Below, piece after piece: positions 8,201 to 15,499 of a stretch of DNA of 43,425 bases. Position numbers and translations under genes: made by a program. The notes under the pieces were generated by a model. It was given only the letters and a program-made list of their open reading frames with translations, was not told the origin of the DNA and did not search any database. Positions within the stretch are counted from its first letter, which is position 1, and each line of letters starts with the position of its first letter. The DNA comes from a virus: IMG/VR virus record IMGVR_UViG_3300043436_001565, positions 1 through 43,425 of that record; one strand, given 5' to 3'.

Positions 8201-10773
8201 ACATGTTCTTCAAGAGCATCATCGGCGGCACCGCTAGAGGCCCCATTGACGACCTCGACCCAGCGGATGCTGATGAGTTAAGAAAGTTCGTAGGTCAACA
8301 CTGGGCTGACTTAAGGAGAGAGGTTGAGCTTGAGGTTGACCTGTTTGATGCAGTGGGTAGCGCAAAGCCAAGCGCTAAAGCCACGCCTGAGGCTGCCAAA
8401 AAAGGTGCTGATGCTCGTAGAAGAAAAAACACGCAAAAGGGTGACGAAGTTGCAGCGTTAGTTCCTAACGTTGTAAAAGCCACAGACGACAGGCTGCAGG
8501 TCGAAATGAAGGCAGCTGAGACAGCTCCTCCAATCGGCGATGAAACATCAAACGTTAGCACAAATCTTGTTGCAGCTAACAGAGATCCGATCTCCGCGGG
8601 ACAAGAAAATATTGCAATTGCAAAGATCAAAGCAATTACGGACCCAGGTTTTGTACAAAACTGGCTAATCAAGTTTAGCGGTCGATACGGAATGGGGCTT
8701 GCAACCAAGGTGGTCATCGGTGGCGTTGAATACTTCAATCAGAGCAAGGTTGGTTTCTTTAACAATGGTCTAAAAAACCTATTCTTAAAACACAATAAAG
8801 ATCTCCCAGCTATCAACACTGCATTTAAATTTGTTCAGGGTTACGGTCGCGACATGATCCAGAGGCTTGAAGATGTCGGAAACGAAATTCCTTACTCGGA
8901 ATGGCTCAAGACCGCTGACACAAGTGGTGTAGATCTGGAGATTGCAGAGTCACTTAACGAGGCCATTTCAGCAATGTTTGGCATTAATGGCGTTGTCAAG
9001 AACTCCATCACATTGCCATACTTTGGTTCCGAATTAAACAGAATGTTTGACATGCGAGGCTTCTTTGACATCGGAGAAGGTGCATTCCGTCTAGCTGATG
9101 ACGCTAGCCCCCTGGCCGTAAAATACTCATGGGCTGCTGCAAACGTAGAAGATGTTGCAGATGGCAAAAAGGCGTTTACGTCTCTTACGTTCTTGAGTAA
9201 CTACGCTAGCGCAATCCATGCAGTGCAGACTCGTATTGGTATTGGTGAAAGCTTTAGCTCATTCTTTGGTAAGACACTAGATGACATCAAAAAACAAGGA
9301 CTAAAAGAAAGCGACTACGTAAGGATTGATCCAGAAGACGAGTTTGCTAAATACCTAAACCCAGACAAGCTTTACGACGCATCTGAGCTCGAGCGTTTGC
9401 GCTATGTAAAAGAGTATGTACTTTACCCTAAGTCATTCTCTAGCAAGTCGATGCAGACAATCGTTGACATGTCTGACCGCATTACATCGGTTCTGAAGGC
9501 AGCTCACACCACTTGGAGACCTGGCCACCACGTTACATCTATCGTTGGTGAAGCAATCATGAACGCTTTTGCTGGAGTAAACAGCCCTAAGTACTACGGC
9601 AACTCGATTGACATCCTTAGGGAATTTGATCCAGGTAAATACAATGCCGACTCAAATCCATTCAGAGCTTACGCTGAAGTTGGTGCGCCAAAAAACCTTA
9701 GAGTTAGCGACAAGAAGTTTGACAAGATTGGCTACATTAACTCAAAAACTGGTAAGCGCACAGTTGTATCTAAGGCTGCAATTGCATACGCGGCAGAGCA
9801 GCTAGGTGTGCTAACTCGCGGTGGTGCATCAACAGTAGAAGACTTAGACCTTCGCGGCATGGCAGACTTCCAATCAGGCGTTGTCGGTGGTGCAACTAGA
9901 ATGAACAGCAAGCTTGCTGAGTTCAGCTCTCACCGTGACAACTTGTTCCGTATGGCTCACTTTATTAAAGAGATCGAAAAGGGTGGCGTATTTGCATCAT
10001 TTGAAGAAGCTGCAATTGCTGCTGCAAAGCAAGTAACTACTTATCACCCTACAATCGGTGGACTATCCGCGTTCGAGCGTAAAGTAATGCGCCGTGCGGT
10101 GTTCTTCTATACCTGGCAGCGCATCGCGGCAACAAAAGTTTTCCAGCTAGTAATGGAGCAGCCTGGCAAGCTTACAATCCCTTCTAAGATCCAATACGCC
10201 TTTGCTGAGTCAAACGGATTCAACCCTGAGTCATTCGGAGACCCATGGGATCCAGATGGCGTATATGCTTCATGGAACACTGGATCTACCTTTGGTCCAC
10301 AGTTCCAAGGGCCTGCAGGTAAGGGCGATGCATGGGGCTTCGGACCTGCTATTCCACAGCTAGATATCATGAACAGCTTGTTTGGTGGCTTTACCGTACA
10401 GCCTGGCCAATCAGGCCTAGATGTGCTCACAAGAGGCACACAGAACCTTGCAGGGCAGAACTTGTCACCGCTACCTAAGTGGTTTGCTGAGCTTTCTACA
10501 GGCAACAGGGTTGGTACTGGCGGTAACATCAACAACTACCTAGAGTACGCTATTGATCAGGTTGGTGGATTGAACACCCTATCTAAGATCACTGGTATTG
10601 GACAGGAGCCAGAAACTGGCTTGACTACCAGCGAGCAAGGTGAAAAAAAGGCTAGACTACTAGCTAACTGGTTCTTGGGACAGAAGCTACAGGATTACTC
10701 TACGAGTCAATCCATCAAGCAATGGAATACTGACCAGAGACTAATGATAGAAAGATTAACAGGACAGGAATAA
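5263..10773 (+). CDS. Giant internal virion protein (1836 aa)
   Basis: At 5.5 kb this is the largest gene, about an eighth of the genome. The protein starts with a small-residue-rich region holding weakly hydrophobic segments (about residues 130-160). Long charged helical stretches follow (about 300-760). The C-terminal third is more globular and aromatic (for example W-D-P-D-G-V-Y-A-S-W). I see no lysozyme or transglycosylase motif. In position and size it corresponds to T7 gp16-type or other giant ejection proteins. A tape-measure role is less likely because the set of tail genes is podoviral. A weak GTAGGA ribosome site precedes the ATG. Confidence 0.65.
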   Translation: MALDPNAIAALVSGASSGAKTTTATGSSTGIDWGAANKNQPGAWSLGQSIIDILSTGGYATAGLTNKLGQNVAAVQRGELGGLLDLLNPVSNIGAAGQGIAERRTYSQNLRELGVEDKTATWLGLALDIGLDPTTYITGGVVAGVKGTAAGARLASAANKANSKLVKSATDAAINNLPAAKPFVPVDAPLTQGQKLGNYLTGVLRGYEFNKATYAAERANTKLAKVIQKDAAKSGDKAISKEILGPLEAYKKSTNVSIADDVAVLRRDEFMRAVAQSKVLQEKFGPRIAKAQAKAAKEADYRFFDAKTVAKDNEKRLAEAAKANQMQKATELDTPPAALADEATAAQRPEILEQVEGELVAENAAEINKLRGQVSRANKAYKANLKAETQQFTDVSKRVMDFIARSTDPATGKRWSEVLKDSPNKLEAVADLLATGKMKLSANATANFARALGVSSDPQQSIVDLTVKTILRTEPLAKLRGEEYALQQMSQQLARMIESAGINANTANGAATAGMVDAAQVGAKVEDKLDLEQEVANRVNDSINKEFFDTASDAAKTPEEIAEGVNSLKVLPTEQFAEDFSFLQNPRFSSRTKNLLVLFQNFMEAGPYKTIAARAKDEKKEIQDVLKELAEEAKKGNINKAMDVRENAVRVDMLNAEARIPAYNKLVKEIRFNEGKKGRTAVDLLEEESRILRPFENYWRLFNVPVVTPENLLMQLKRDGQKNVGDKLSPNFKPMSMDYTMADLGVMALRKGFGETMAALRYPGKSYQNVMPTNFEYALLTAVRYKELGADLSKGSEAWLEIRKAFDQNYTLPRNEEGVIAIPKKAPVDSFFKPARHLSPTPTKGGMKLKKIPNLEQKTEAMLQFMVDNLDEVIDVSSTRAAARYANATQETLEATTEVIAGMVRFVAAKNSFLKGLPIFADVPQSSVLAGVTDPVTLAKLDGLDTVKETLKTLVLATAKTAKVFTDPQLAKEVSDMMLNMFFKSIIGGTARGPIDDLDPADADELRKFVGQHWADLRREVELEVDLFDAVGSAKPSAKATPEAAKKGADARRRKNTQKGDEVAALVPNVVKATDDRLQVEMKAAETAPPIGDETSNVSTNLVAANRDPISAGQENIAIAKIKAITDPGFVQNWLIKFSGRYGMGLATKVVIGGVEYFNQSKVGFFNNGLKNLFLKHNKDLPAINTAFKFVQGYGRDMIQRLEDVGNEIPYSEWLKTADTSGVDLEIAESLNEAISAMFGINGVVKNSITLPYFGSELNRMFDMRGFFDIGEGAFRLADDASPLAVKYSWAAANVEDVADGKKAFTSLTFLSNYASAIHAVQTRIGIGESFSSFFGKTLDDIKKQGLKESDYVRIDPEDEFAKYLNPDKLYDASELERLRYVKEYVLYPKSFSSKSMQTIVDMSDRITSVLKAAHTTWRPGHHVTSIVGEAIMNAFAGVNSPKYYGNSIDILREFDPGKYNADSNPFRAYAEVGAPKNLRVSDKKFDKIGYINSKTGKRTVVSKAAIAYAAEQLGVLTRGGASTVEDLDLRGMADFQSGVVGGATRMNSKLAEFSSHRDNLFRMAHFIKEIEKGGVFASFEEAAIAAAKQVTTYHPTIGGLSAFERKVMRRAVFFYTWQRIAATKVFQLVMEQPGKLTIPSKIQYAFAESNGFNPESFGDPWDPDGVYASWNTGSTFGPQFQGPAGKGDAWGFGPAIPQLDIMNSLFGGFTVQPGQSGLDVLTRGTQNLAGQNLSPLPKWFAELSTGNRVGTGGNINNYLEYAIDQVGGLNTLSKITGIGQEPETGLTTSEQGEKKARLLANWFLGQKLQDYSTSQSIKQWNTDQRLMIERLTGQE

Positions 10774-10775
10774 CA

Positions 10776-11012
10776 ATGAGCTTGAACCCGACATTTGATG
10801 ATGTACTAGCTTTGACATTTGGCACACTAGATGCCGTATACGCGATCCATGCGCCAGAGAAGCCAGAAGACGATAACGATCCAGGCAACTGCGTTCACTG
10901 TGAGGTTGCGTTTCCTTGCGACACCGCAGACACAATTATGAATGGACTAGCACACATTGCAAACGCAATGACTGCTGTTAAAGAAGCAGAAGCTAGCGAG
11001 CGTTCCGAATAG
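10776..11012 (+). CDS. Small cysteine-containing acidic protein, unknown
   Basis: This 78-aa acidic protein begins two bases after the giant virion gene. It contains C-V-H-C and a later C in F-P-C-D, a possible three-cysteine/one-histidine metal site around residues 38-50. It ends in a charged helix. It closes the rightward structural block, and its last 20 bases overlap, tail to tail, the end of the leftward gene 10993-11847. The family is not recognised. Confidence 0.6.
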   Translation: MSLNPTFDDVLALTFGTLDAVYAIHAPEKPEDDNDPGNCVHCEVAFPCDTADTIMNGLAHIANAMTAVKEAEASERSE

Positions 11013-11847
11013 CGTTTCTTAAAGCTATTTCGTAAATTCTCATATCGGGAGAGCCTGTTATTGACCTTAAAGTAGCTTGTAACCCAGGCGCCAAAAGCCC
11101 CTCATCGGCAAACGGATAAGGTTTATTGGTCGACTTGGTGTAGCCAAATACCCTGTCAGTAATACCAGGGCTAAGTTTATTAAAGCTTTGAACCCCTGCT
11201 ATGTCTTCTTCTGGTAAAAATCTCATTATTGCATTCGGTGGTTGGTTTGAAGCCCTGCCTCCAGTGTCAAACTTTCCCTGGGCAAGCTTACCTAACGCCT
11301 CTAATTGATTTTGATCTGCAACAGACGTTGCCTTGGGTAAGGTATAGCTATCTCCAGCTTTTAAAGCGTTTAGTCTACCGAGCTCGTTTACAGTGGGAAC
11401 TCTAAACATTTGCTGACCAGAAGGAATTACACCCCTATTAGTAACAGCGTTTATTTCATTTAAAAACATGTTAGGGCTGTATGCCGTTTTAGGAGATTGC
11501 ATAAACTCTTCAAGCGCTTTTATTTCAGCAGGTGAAATATTGCTAGCAGCTTTTCCTGCTGCGCTTGCTGCTCCACCAGCAACTTTACCCATCTTACCAA
11601 TGCCAAAAGGAAGAACCGACAGCGCCATCATTTCTGGACTAGTCCAGTCGAAGATTGCGTTTTTTACAAACCCACTGAGAGCTTCACCCTTTTTGGCAAC
11701 GTTCTTTTTTGAAGCAGATTGAGACTTGGCAACATATGCCGCTCTGTCAAAAGCTTCTTGTTGCCTTTTTGCGGCCGCCTTAAAATCAGACTCCCTCTTA
11801 GAGGCCCTCAATTTAGCCAAGCGCTCTATTGAGTCAGCGCTAGGCAT
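10993..11847 (-). CDS. Candidate ADP-ribosyltransferase-fold protein
   Basis: This 284-aa protein has a basic N-terminal helix (residues 1-55, many K, R, Q), a small-residue segment (75-105) and a C-terminal globular part (about 125-284). The last part shows a pattern like ADP-ribosyltransferase toxins: R149 in M-F-R-V-P, then L-K-A-G-D, T-S at 174-175, and a late strand F-A-D-E-G-L-L-A-P-G with E249. The classical residue two before the glutamate (Q or E) is alanine here, so the activity or its target may differ. It is the last gene of the leftward block. If correct, it could modify host proteins early or be packaged like T4 Alt. The match is my pattern reading only. Confidence 0.45.
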   Translation of the reverse strand: MPSADSIERLAKLRASKRESDFKAAAKRQQEAFDRAAYVAKSQSASKKNVAKKGEALSGFVKNAIFDWTSPEMMALSVLPFGIGKMGKVAGGAASAAGKAASNISPAEIKALEEFMQSPKTAYSPNMFLNEINAVTNRGVIPSGQQMFRVPTVNELGRLNALKAGDSYTLPKATSVADQNQLEALGKLAQGKFDTGGRASNQPPNAIMRFLPEEDIAGVQSFNKLSPGITDRVFGYTKSTNKPYPFADEGLLAPGLQATLRSITGSPDMRIYEIALRNAIRNAR

Positions 11848-12003
11848 TTACTTTGCGCCGTATACCTGAGACTTTACGCCAGAAAAGTTCTTCTTAGGCA
11901 TCTTCTTGCCTGACTTCTTGCGCATCTCGGCAACAGCAGCCTTCTTAGCGGCTTTCTTGCCTTCTTTGTCGTATGGGAACTTCATTCCGTTTACCATTGG
12001 CAT
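11848..12003 (-). CDS. 51-aa lysine-rich protein
   Basis: A 156-nt reading frame directly abuts the start of the 284-aa gene and has an AAGGA ribosome site upstream. The product is 51 aa with K-K doublets throughout (G-K-K-A-A-K-K-A-A, R-K-K-S-G-K-K-M-P-K-K). It is probably nucleic-acid binding and resembles small histone-like tails. It sits beside another lysine-rich protein (12014-12265), so the pair may share a role in DNA handling or packaging. The function is not known. Confidence 0.55.
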   Translation of the reverse strand: MPMVNGMKFPYDKEGKKAAKKAAVAEMRKKSGKKMPKKNFSGVKSQVYGAK

Positions 12004-12013
12004 TGTGTGATCC

Positions 12014-12265
12014 TTATCTTGTTGGGCTTGCAGGGATTAGTGATTCTTGCTTCTTTTTTACAGCAGTCTTTCTTGCCATACCCTTTTTACTCTTAGGGTA
12101 AGATCCAGCCTTACCCTTCTTAGCTGGAGGGTTGATCATTTCCATAAACTGCTGTAACAAATTCTTGTACTCAGGGCCTTTTAGAGCCTTCTCAGCTTCT
12201 TTAAACTTGTTGTAAGTGACGCGACCTTCGCGGTCTTCGCCCCTGTAGTCGTCTTCTTTAGCCAT
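12014..12265 (-). CDS. 83-aa basic protein, unknown
   Basis: An acidic N-terminus (A-K-E-D-D-Y-R-G-E-D-R-E-G) is followed by a helix and a lysine-rich C-terminal half (K-S-K-K-G-M-A-R-K and V-K-K-K-Q). I choose the ATG at 12265 because AAAGGA lies five bases upstream. An ATG two codons earlier would be too close to that site. It belongs to the leftward block between the XhlA-like gene and the 51-aa gene. No family is recognised. Confidence 0.6.
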   Translation of the reverse strand: MAKEDDYRGEDREGRVTYNKFKEAEKALKGPEYKNLLQQFMEMINPPAKKGKAGSYPKSKKGMARKTAVKKKQESLIPASPTR

Positions 12266-12294
12266 GATCATCCTTTACGTAAGTATGCTTTATT

Positions 12295-12546
12295 CTACCG
12301 CATAAATGCGAAGATAGCGGCCATAATGGATGCTACAGAGCTTCCTAGGGCCGTTTTGGCAATGATGTCAATCCAGTGCATCTTGGCGATCTGGATCTCT
12401 ACGTTACGCACTCTATCAGGCACATCAGACAGGTTCTTGAGCTCGCTAGCAAGCTGAATTAGGAGTTTATTGGTTTCCTGCTGTTCCTTGTACAGGTCGT
12501 TTATCGTGACCTTTACGTGGGCGCCTTGAGTAGCGTCCGAGGCCAT
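12295..12546 (-). CDS. XhlA-like coiled-coil protein with C-terminal membrane segment
   Basis: In this 83-aa protein, residues 14-55 form an amphipathic coiled coil (D-L-Y-K-E-Q-Q-E-T-N-K-L-L). A single hydrophobic segment follows at the C-terminus (about 62-82, ending A-I-F-A-F-M-R). This layout is that of XhlA/haemolysin-type phage proteins that assist lysis, so it is a candidate holin accessory or membrane anchor. It lies far from the endolysin (29667-30335), so a membrane-tethered virion or regulatory role is equally possible. Its start overlaps the stop of the fibre-like gene by one base. Confidence 0.55.
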   Translation of the reverse strand: MASDATQGAHVKVTINDLYKEQQETNKLLIQLASELKNLSDVPDRVRNVEIQIAKMHWIDIIAKTALGSSVASIMAAIFAFMR

Positions 12547-12836
12547 TATGCAGTGCCACCGCTAATGATGGTCCCAGCGGCTAAGTATCCAAGTATGTCA
12601 TCGCTTGCTTCTATGGTTGCAGCTTCCAGGGCAGCAACGGCAGCGTCAATGTCAGTCTGTGCTTCTGCAACGATGTCATCAAACTCTGCAGCAAGGTCGG
12701 CCTGTAGCTCAACAATGGTTGAGTAGCTGGAGTCTAGGATGTCCCAGTTGTTGTTGATGTTCTCAGACCTGAATGGCTCAGCTGTGCCAGGGATAGGCTT
12801 AAATAGTCCAATGTTTGGAGTTAATTCAGATGCCAT
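12546..12836 (-). CDS. Small tail-fibre-like protein
   Basis: This 96-aa protein opens with T-P-N-I-G-L-F-K-P-I-P-G-T, followed by N-I-N-N-N-W-D-I-L-D. That pattern is common at the start of phage tail-fibre or baseplate-associated proteins of actinophages. The rest is a long alanine/glutamate/aspartate helix (about residues 40-80) and a small glycine-rich end. It may be a short fibre stalk or a trimerising component. It lies in the leftward block between the small-terminase candidate and the XhlA-like gene. Confidence 0.55.
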   Translation of the reverse strand: MASELTPNIGLFKPIPGTAEPFRSENINNNWDILDSSYSTIVELQADLAAEFDDIVAEAQTDIDAAVAALEAATIEASDDILGYLAAGTIISGGTA

Positions 12837-12838
12837 GA

Positions 12839-13603
12839 CTAACCTTCGGTAGTAGTAGTGATCTCGATGGTCGTCTCACTTGGTAGTATACCATCTTCAA
12901 CTGGCTCAGGTATTACCGCTAGCGGAGAATGTCCCTGCGCCAACGCCACTAATTCCCTAGCGATATTTCGCTTGGTAATCGGGTCTCTGACGTGGCGCAG
13001 GATAATATCTTGTACATGCATCAATAGTGCAGGCACATCAAGGTTAGCTCTGGCGTTCGGATCAAACCTGCCAGTGAGCTGGTTCAAGAAGGTAATAGCC
13101 TTCATGTCTCCCGACTGCACTAACTGCCCCAATGCTTGATCAGCGATCGGGATGTACTTTTTCAAGTTGTCTTCGCTCTTTGCAGAGAACGCTCCAGCAA
13201 AGTGCTTATCGCGCATCCAGCCATCAAGCTCAGCCAAGCCGATCTTCATCTGCTTAGCCAAAGCCTGCGGTGGTTTCAGATTCAGCGGGTTCAAATATGC
13301 TTGCAGGAATGTCTCTTGCCGTAGCGTGAGGTTTGGATTCGCCACCGTCTTGATCCCGCGTGACTCAAGCGCCTTCTTAAACTTCGTAGTAGACCAAACC
13401 AGCTCAACTGTATCTTCATCCAAAGTGCCGTCTTGGTCTATTACTGTCTGCTTCTCTACAAAGAAACCGCGGCGATCAGCGGCTATTGCTGCTGCCAGCA
13501 CCTTCTCAAATAGAGCTTGCTCCTTGGTTGGCTTAGAGCTGTAAAGTCTCGTCTCAAACTTTGACAGATCTAAGCCAACCTCAGAAACTTCGTCGTTACT
13601 CAT
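12839..13603 (-). CDS. Candidate small terminase subunit
   Basis: In this 254-aa protein, the central part (about residues 90-135) reads L-T-L-R-Q-E-T-F-L-Q-A-Y-L then A-L-A-K-Q-M-K-I-G-L-A-E-L-D-G-W-M. This resembles the DNA-binding HTH of small terminases, which recognise the packaging site. The C-terminal part is helical and suits oligomerisation. I use the ATG at 13603, with GGAG nine bases upstream, rather than a TTG 18 bases earlier. It lies on the opposite strand and about 24 kb from the large terminase, which is unusual. A different HTH protein remains possible. Confidence 0.45.
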   Translation of the reverse strand: MSNDEVSEVGLDLSKFETRLYSSKPTKEQALFEKVLAAAIAADRRGFFVEKQTVIDQDGTLDEDTVELVWSTTKFKKALESRGIKTVANPNLTLRQETFLQAYLNPLNLKPPQALAKQMKIGLAELDGWMRDKHFAGAFSAKSEDNLKKYIPIADQALGQLVQSGDMKAITFLNQLTGRFDPNARANLDVPALLMHVQDIILRHVRDPITKRNIARELVALAQGHSPLAVIPEPVEDGILPSETTIEITTTTEG

Positions 13604-13877
13604 TCGGCCAATCTCCGTCAAGCACCATCAAAGCAATAATGCTGTAATTAGCAAGGTCAATAAAACTATCGCGAAGGCTTTCATTTTCTGGGGTCGCTCC
13701 ATTATCATATAGGTGGTTTATTCTGGCTAGTTTGTCGTGCATTCTTACGCGTAGACCGTTGATAGGGCTACCAGGGCTTTGCGAGATGTTCTTAGGTCCG
13801 TAGTCTTTATGTTTCTTTAGTAGTAGACCTTGTGCCTCAACAAATTTGTTATCTAAAGCGTCGCTAAATTCACTCAT
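13596..13877 (-). CDS. DUF1599 / nucleotide-modification-associated (Nmad1-like) protein
   Basis: This 93-aa protein carries the recognisable pattern K-H-K-D-Y-G, then G-L-x-V-R-M-x-D-K-L-A-R, then E-S-x-x-D-S-x-x-D-L-A-N-Y. These features are typical of DUF1599, also called nucleotide modification associated domain 1, frequent in phages. Family members are suspected to act on nucleotides or modified bases, but the biochemical role is not established. It overlaps both neighbours by eight bases, so it is translated with the regulator and the TerS candidate. I see no thymidylate synthase or base-modifying partner in the genome. Confidence 0.7.
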   Translation of the reverse strand: MSEFSDALDNKFVEAQGLLLKKHKDYGPKNISQSPGSPINGLRVRMHDKLARINHLYDNGATPENESLRDSFIDLANYSIIALMVLDGDWPNE

Positions 13878-14385
13878 GGGCAGGTAGTTTCTCCAGTTCT
13901 AGTATGTAATCGGTTGTCAATCCATAAGGCCCGAATGCCTTTAGGAGCTTTGACGAGAGCACTTCAGGCATCCCACGTTTGTAATCCCCAGCTTCGTAGC
14001 GAGATACCACGGCTGCATTTAGCCTCAATAGCGATGCTAGCGCGGTTGGGGTAGGTGCGATCTCTTTACGCCATTGCTGGAATGAACGGTAGTACTGGTT
14101 TAGTACGTACGGAGGGATCGCCATCAAGTTCTTTACGGCTGGTTTGACATCGGGGGTCTCTGCCTGATCCAGCCAAGTTCTGATTACGTTCTGAAGTTCT
14201 TCGATGCTAGTGCCAGAGGCGTTTGCTAGTACTGTCAATACGGCCTCAGATGGCTTCTTGGTACGGCCATCTTCTATCGCTGTTATGGCAGAGCGCTGCA
14301 CGCCTGCACGCTTAGCAAGATCTGCTTGCGTCATAGATGCTCTGAGCCTTGCAAGTCTCACTGGGTGATCTGAAATTCTAGCCAT
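13870..14385 (-). CDS. Double helix-turn-helix (XRE) regulator
   Basis: This 171-aa protein contains two XRE-type HTH motifs. The first, about residues 10-60, is the clearer (T-Q-A-D-L-A-K-R-A-G-V-Q-R-S-A-I-T). The second, about 110-150, reads T-A-L-A-S-L-L-R-L-N-A-A-V-V-S-R-Y. I choose the ATG at 14385 (AGGAG six bases upstream) over an in-frame start 36 bases earlier. It is the first gene of the leftward block and faces the early rightward block, as a repressor would. There is no integrase, so control of lytic timing or of a plasmid-like state is more likely than classical lysogeny. Confidence 0.75.
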   Translation of the reverse strand: MARISDHPVRLARLRASMTQADLAKRAGVQRSAITAIEDGRTKKPSEAVLTVLANASGTSIEELQNVIRTWLDQAETPDVKPAVKNLMAIPPYVLNQYYRSFQQWRKEIAPTPTALASLLRLNAAVVSRYEAGDYKRGMPEVLSSKLLKAFGPYGLTTDYILELEKLPAHE

Positions 14386-14408
14386 TGTGTCTCCTAATTG
14401 GTACTGCC

Positions 14409-14437
14409 AGTATAGCATCATAGTAGACAGAGTGTGG
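14409..14437 (-). promoter_or_regulatory. Candidate promoter for the regulator gene
   Basis: On the minus strand TATACT (plus 14409-14414) matches a -10 box in five of six positions. It would start transcription about 17 bases before the gene's ATG, leaving room for the AGGAG site. The -35 region is poor. This is a sequence-level inference. Confidence 0.4.
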
Positions 14438-14463
14438 GAAGCGTATTTAGCGGTTTGAGGCTA

Positions 14464-14523
14464 GGAATGGATGGAAACGCAAAATGTCCTCACAACATGG
14501 TTGGCGGGGCGTAGTGTTATACC
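14464..14523 (+). promoter_or_regulatory. Early promoter with extended -10 and upstream repeat element
   Basis: TGTTATACC at 14515-14523 is an extended -10 (TG-n-TATACC). No good -35 is seen. An imperfect copy of the element found at 15500-15528 and 16331-16359 starts at 14464 (GGAATGGATGGAA). This would drive the rightward early block starting at 14564. Confidence 0.45.
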
Positions 14524-14546
14524 TAGCTAGTCAAATTGGCTAGCTA
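14524..14546 (+). promoter_or_regulatory. Inverted repeat over the early transcription start (candidate operator)
   Basis: A 23-bp inverted repeat has arms tagctagtca and tggctagcta around a 3-base centre; nine of ten pairs are Watson-Crick and one is G-T. It starts directly after the -10 box, so it would cover the transcription start. That is a typical place for a repressor site, and the double-HTH protein encoded next door is the obvious candidate binder. It could instead be a hairpin at the mRNA 5' end. Confidence 0.45.
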
Positions 14547-14563
14547 ACTAGGGAGGTAAAGAG

Positions 14564-14857
14564 ATGAACACAGCAACACAGACCTATAACGGCTGGGCAA
14601 ACTATGACACTTGGAACGTCATGCTTTGGCTAGACAATGACGAACAGCTCTATCGCAGTAGCTGTAAGTATTTCGAGACAGTGCGACGAGAGCAAAGACG
14701 CCCGACCTACAAGGGTCTAATTGCTTGGCTAATCACCAGAGGTGAGGCTCTGGCTATCACGCCTGACGGAGTAGCTTGGCAGTCCCACACATTGGACATT
14801 GCTGAGCTGGATAGGGGTATTCGAGTCAATTTTGACTGCTGGACTCAATACAACTAA
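14564..14857 (+). CDS. Phage/plasmid small protein with W-x-N-Y-x-T-W motif
   Basis: This 97-aa protein begins with T-Y-N-G-W-A-N-Y-D-T-W-N-V-M-L-W-L-D-N-D-E. That motif is shared by a widespread but uncharacterised family in phages and mobile elements. A helical middle and W-Q-S-H-T-L-D-I-A-E-L-D follow. It is the first gene of the early block, with an excellent ribosome site (GGGAGG). Family position and early expression suggest a host-takeover or anti-defence factor, but that is inference only. Confidence 0.7.
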   Translation: MNTATQTYNGWANYDTWNVMLWLDNDEQLYRSSCKYFETVRREQRRPTYKGLIAWLITRGEALAITPDGVAWQSHTLDIAELDRGIRVNFDCWTQYN

Positions 14858-14923
14858 GATAGATACAAGAGCTGGGCACTCTCTAAAATGCCCACTAACC
14901 AAACAATTAGAGAGGGTAAAAAG

Positions 14924-15130
14924 ATGAGAAGAGTATCACTGAATCCAATCACACTTGATTGGATAAACGCTGAGCTTGAAGAGGCTGAGCAAATACAGGC
15001 CAAGTTTGAGGCTGAATGTGTGGCAACTGACTGGGCTGAGCTAGACATCGAAATTGATTACCGCGAGCAGTGCGGTTGGGTGTCAGCCATGAAATACATC
15101 AAGCAACAGATGACAAAGGAGGGCAACTGA
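14924..15130 (+). CDS. Small helical protein, unknown
   Basis: This 68-aa protein has a central acidic amphipathic helix (L-E-E-A-E-Q-I-Q-A-K-F-E-A-E) and a C-terminal segment G-W-V-S-A-M-K-Y-I-K-Q-Q. I choose the ATG at 14924 because GAGAGGGTAAAAAG directly precedes it, the same leader type used by other early genes. An ATG at 14888 lacks such a site. The stop overlaps the next start (ATGA). The function is unknown. Confidence 0.65.
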   Translation: MRRVSLNPITLDWINAELEEAEQIQAKFEAECVATDWAELDIEIDYREQCGWVSAMKYIKQQMTKEGN

Positions 15131-15438
15131 TGACCAAGATAGCCAATGATATCGAAGCACATCGTGCCTTCTGGGCTGACATAGCACGTGAGAACGGCTG
15201 GTATGAAGAGCCGTTTTATGTTCAGGTCTGGCGTGACATGGACGGCACAATCACCGACAGCGTATCCACACGAGCATTGACCCAAGACTGGGAGATTGAG
15301 GTCAAGACCTTTATCTGCCCAGCTTGCGATGAAGATAAGCCGTATGAGCAGGGACATGGTGACTGCCGTGCCTGTGATGACTGCTGTGAATGCGAATGGG
15401 GAGATGACGGCAAGATTATTTATTGCCACCCTTACTAG
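15130..15438 (+). CDS. Cysteine-rich zinc-binding protein
   Basis: This 102-aa protein has an N-terminal part (residues 1-55) with W-x-D-M-D-G-T-I and a C-terminal cysteine cluster: C-P-A-C, then C-R-A-C-D-D-C-C-E-C and a final C near the end. That is enough ligands for two zinc sites. The start follows AAGGAGG and overlaps the previous stop as ATGA. It is the first of the many Cys-rich small proteins of the early block. The role is unknown; DNA, RNA or protein binding are all possible. Confidence 0.65.
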   Translation: MTKIANDIEAHRAFWADIARENGWYEEPFYVQVWRDMDGTITDSVSTRALTQDWEIEVKTFICPACDEDKPYEQGHGDCRACDDCCECEWGDDGKIIYCHPY

Positions 15439-15499
15439 AGTTACCCCCTAACCGCCCTGAGCATGGCGTAAAACTGCTCTATAAAACTGCCCGTGCTAA

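Noticed and set aside
8295-8738. 147-aa minus-strand frame inside the giant virion gene
   Set aside because: Shadow frame of an alanine- and lysine-rich coding region; no ribosome site and the opposite frame is clearly coding.
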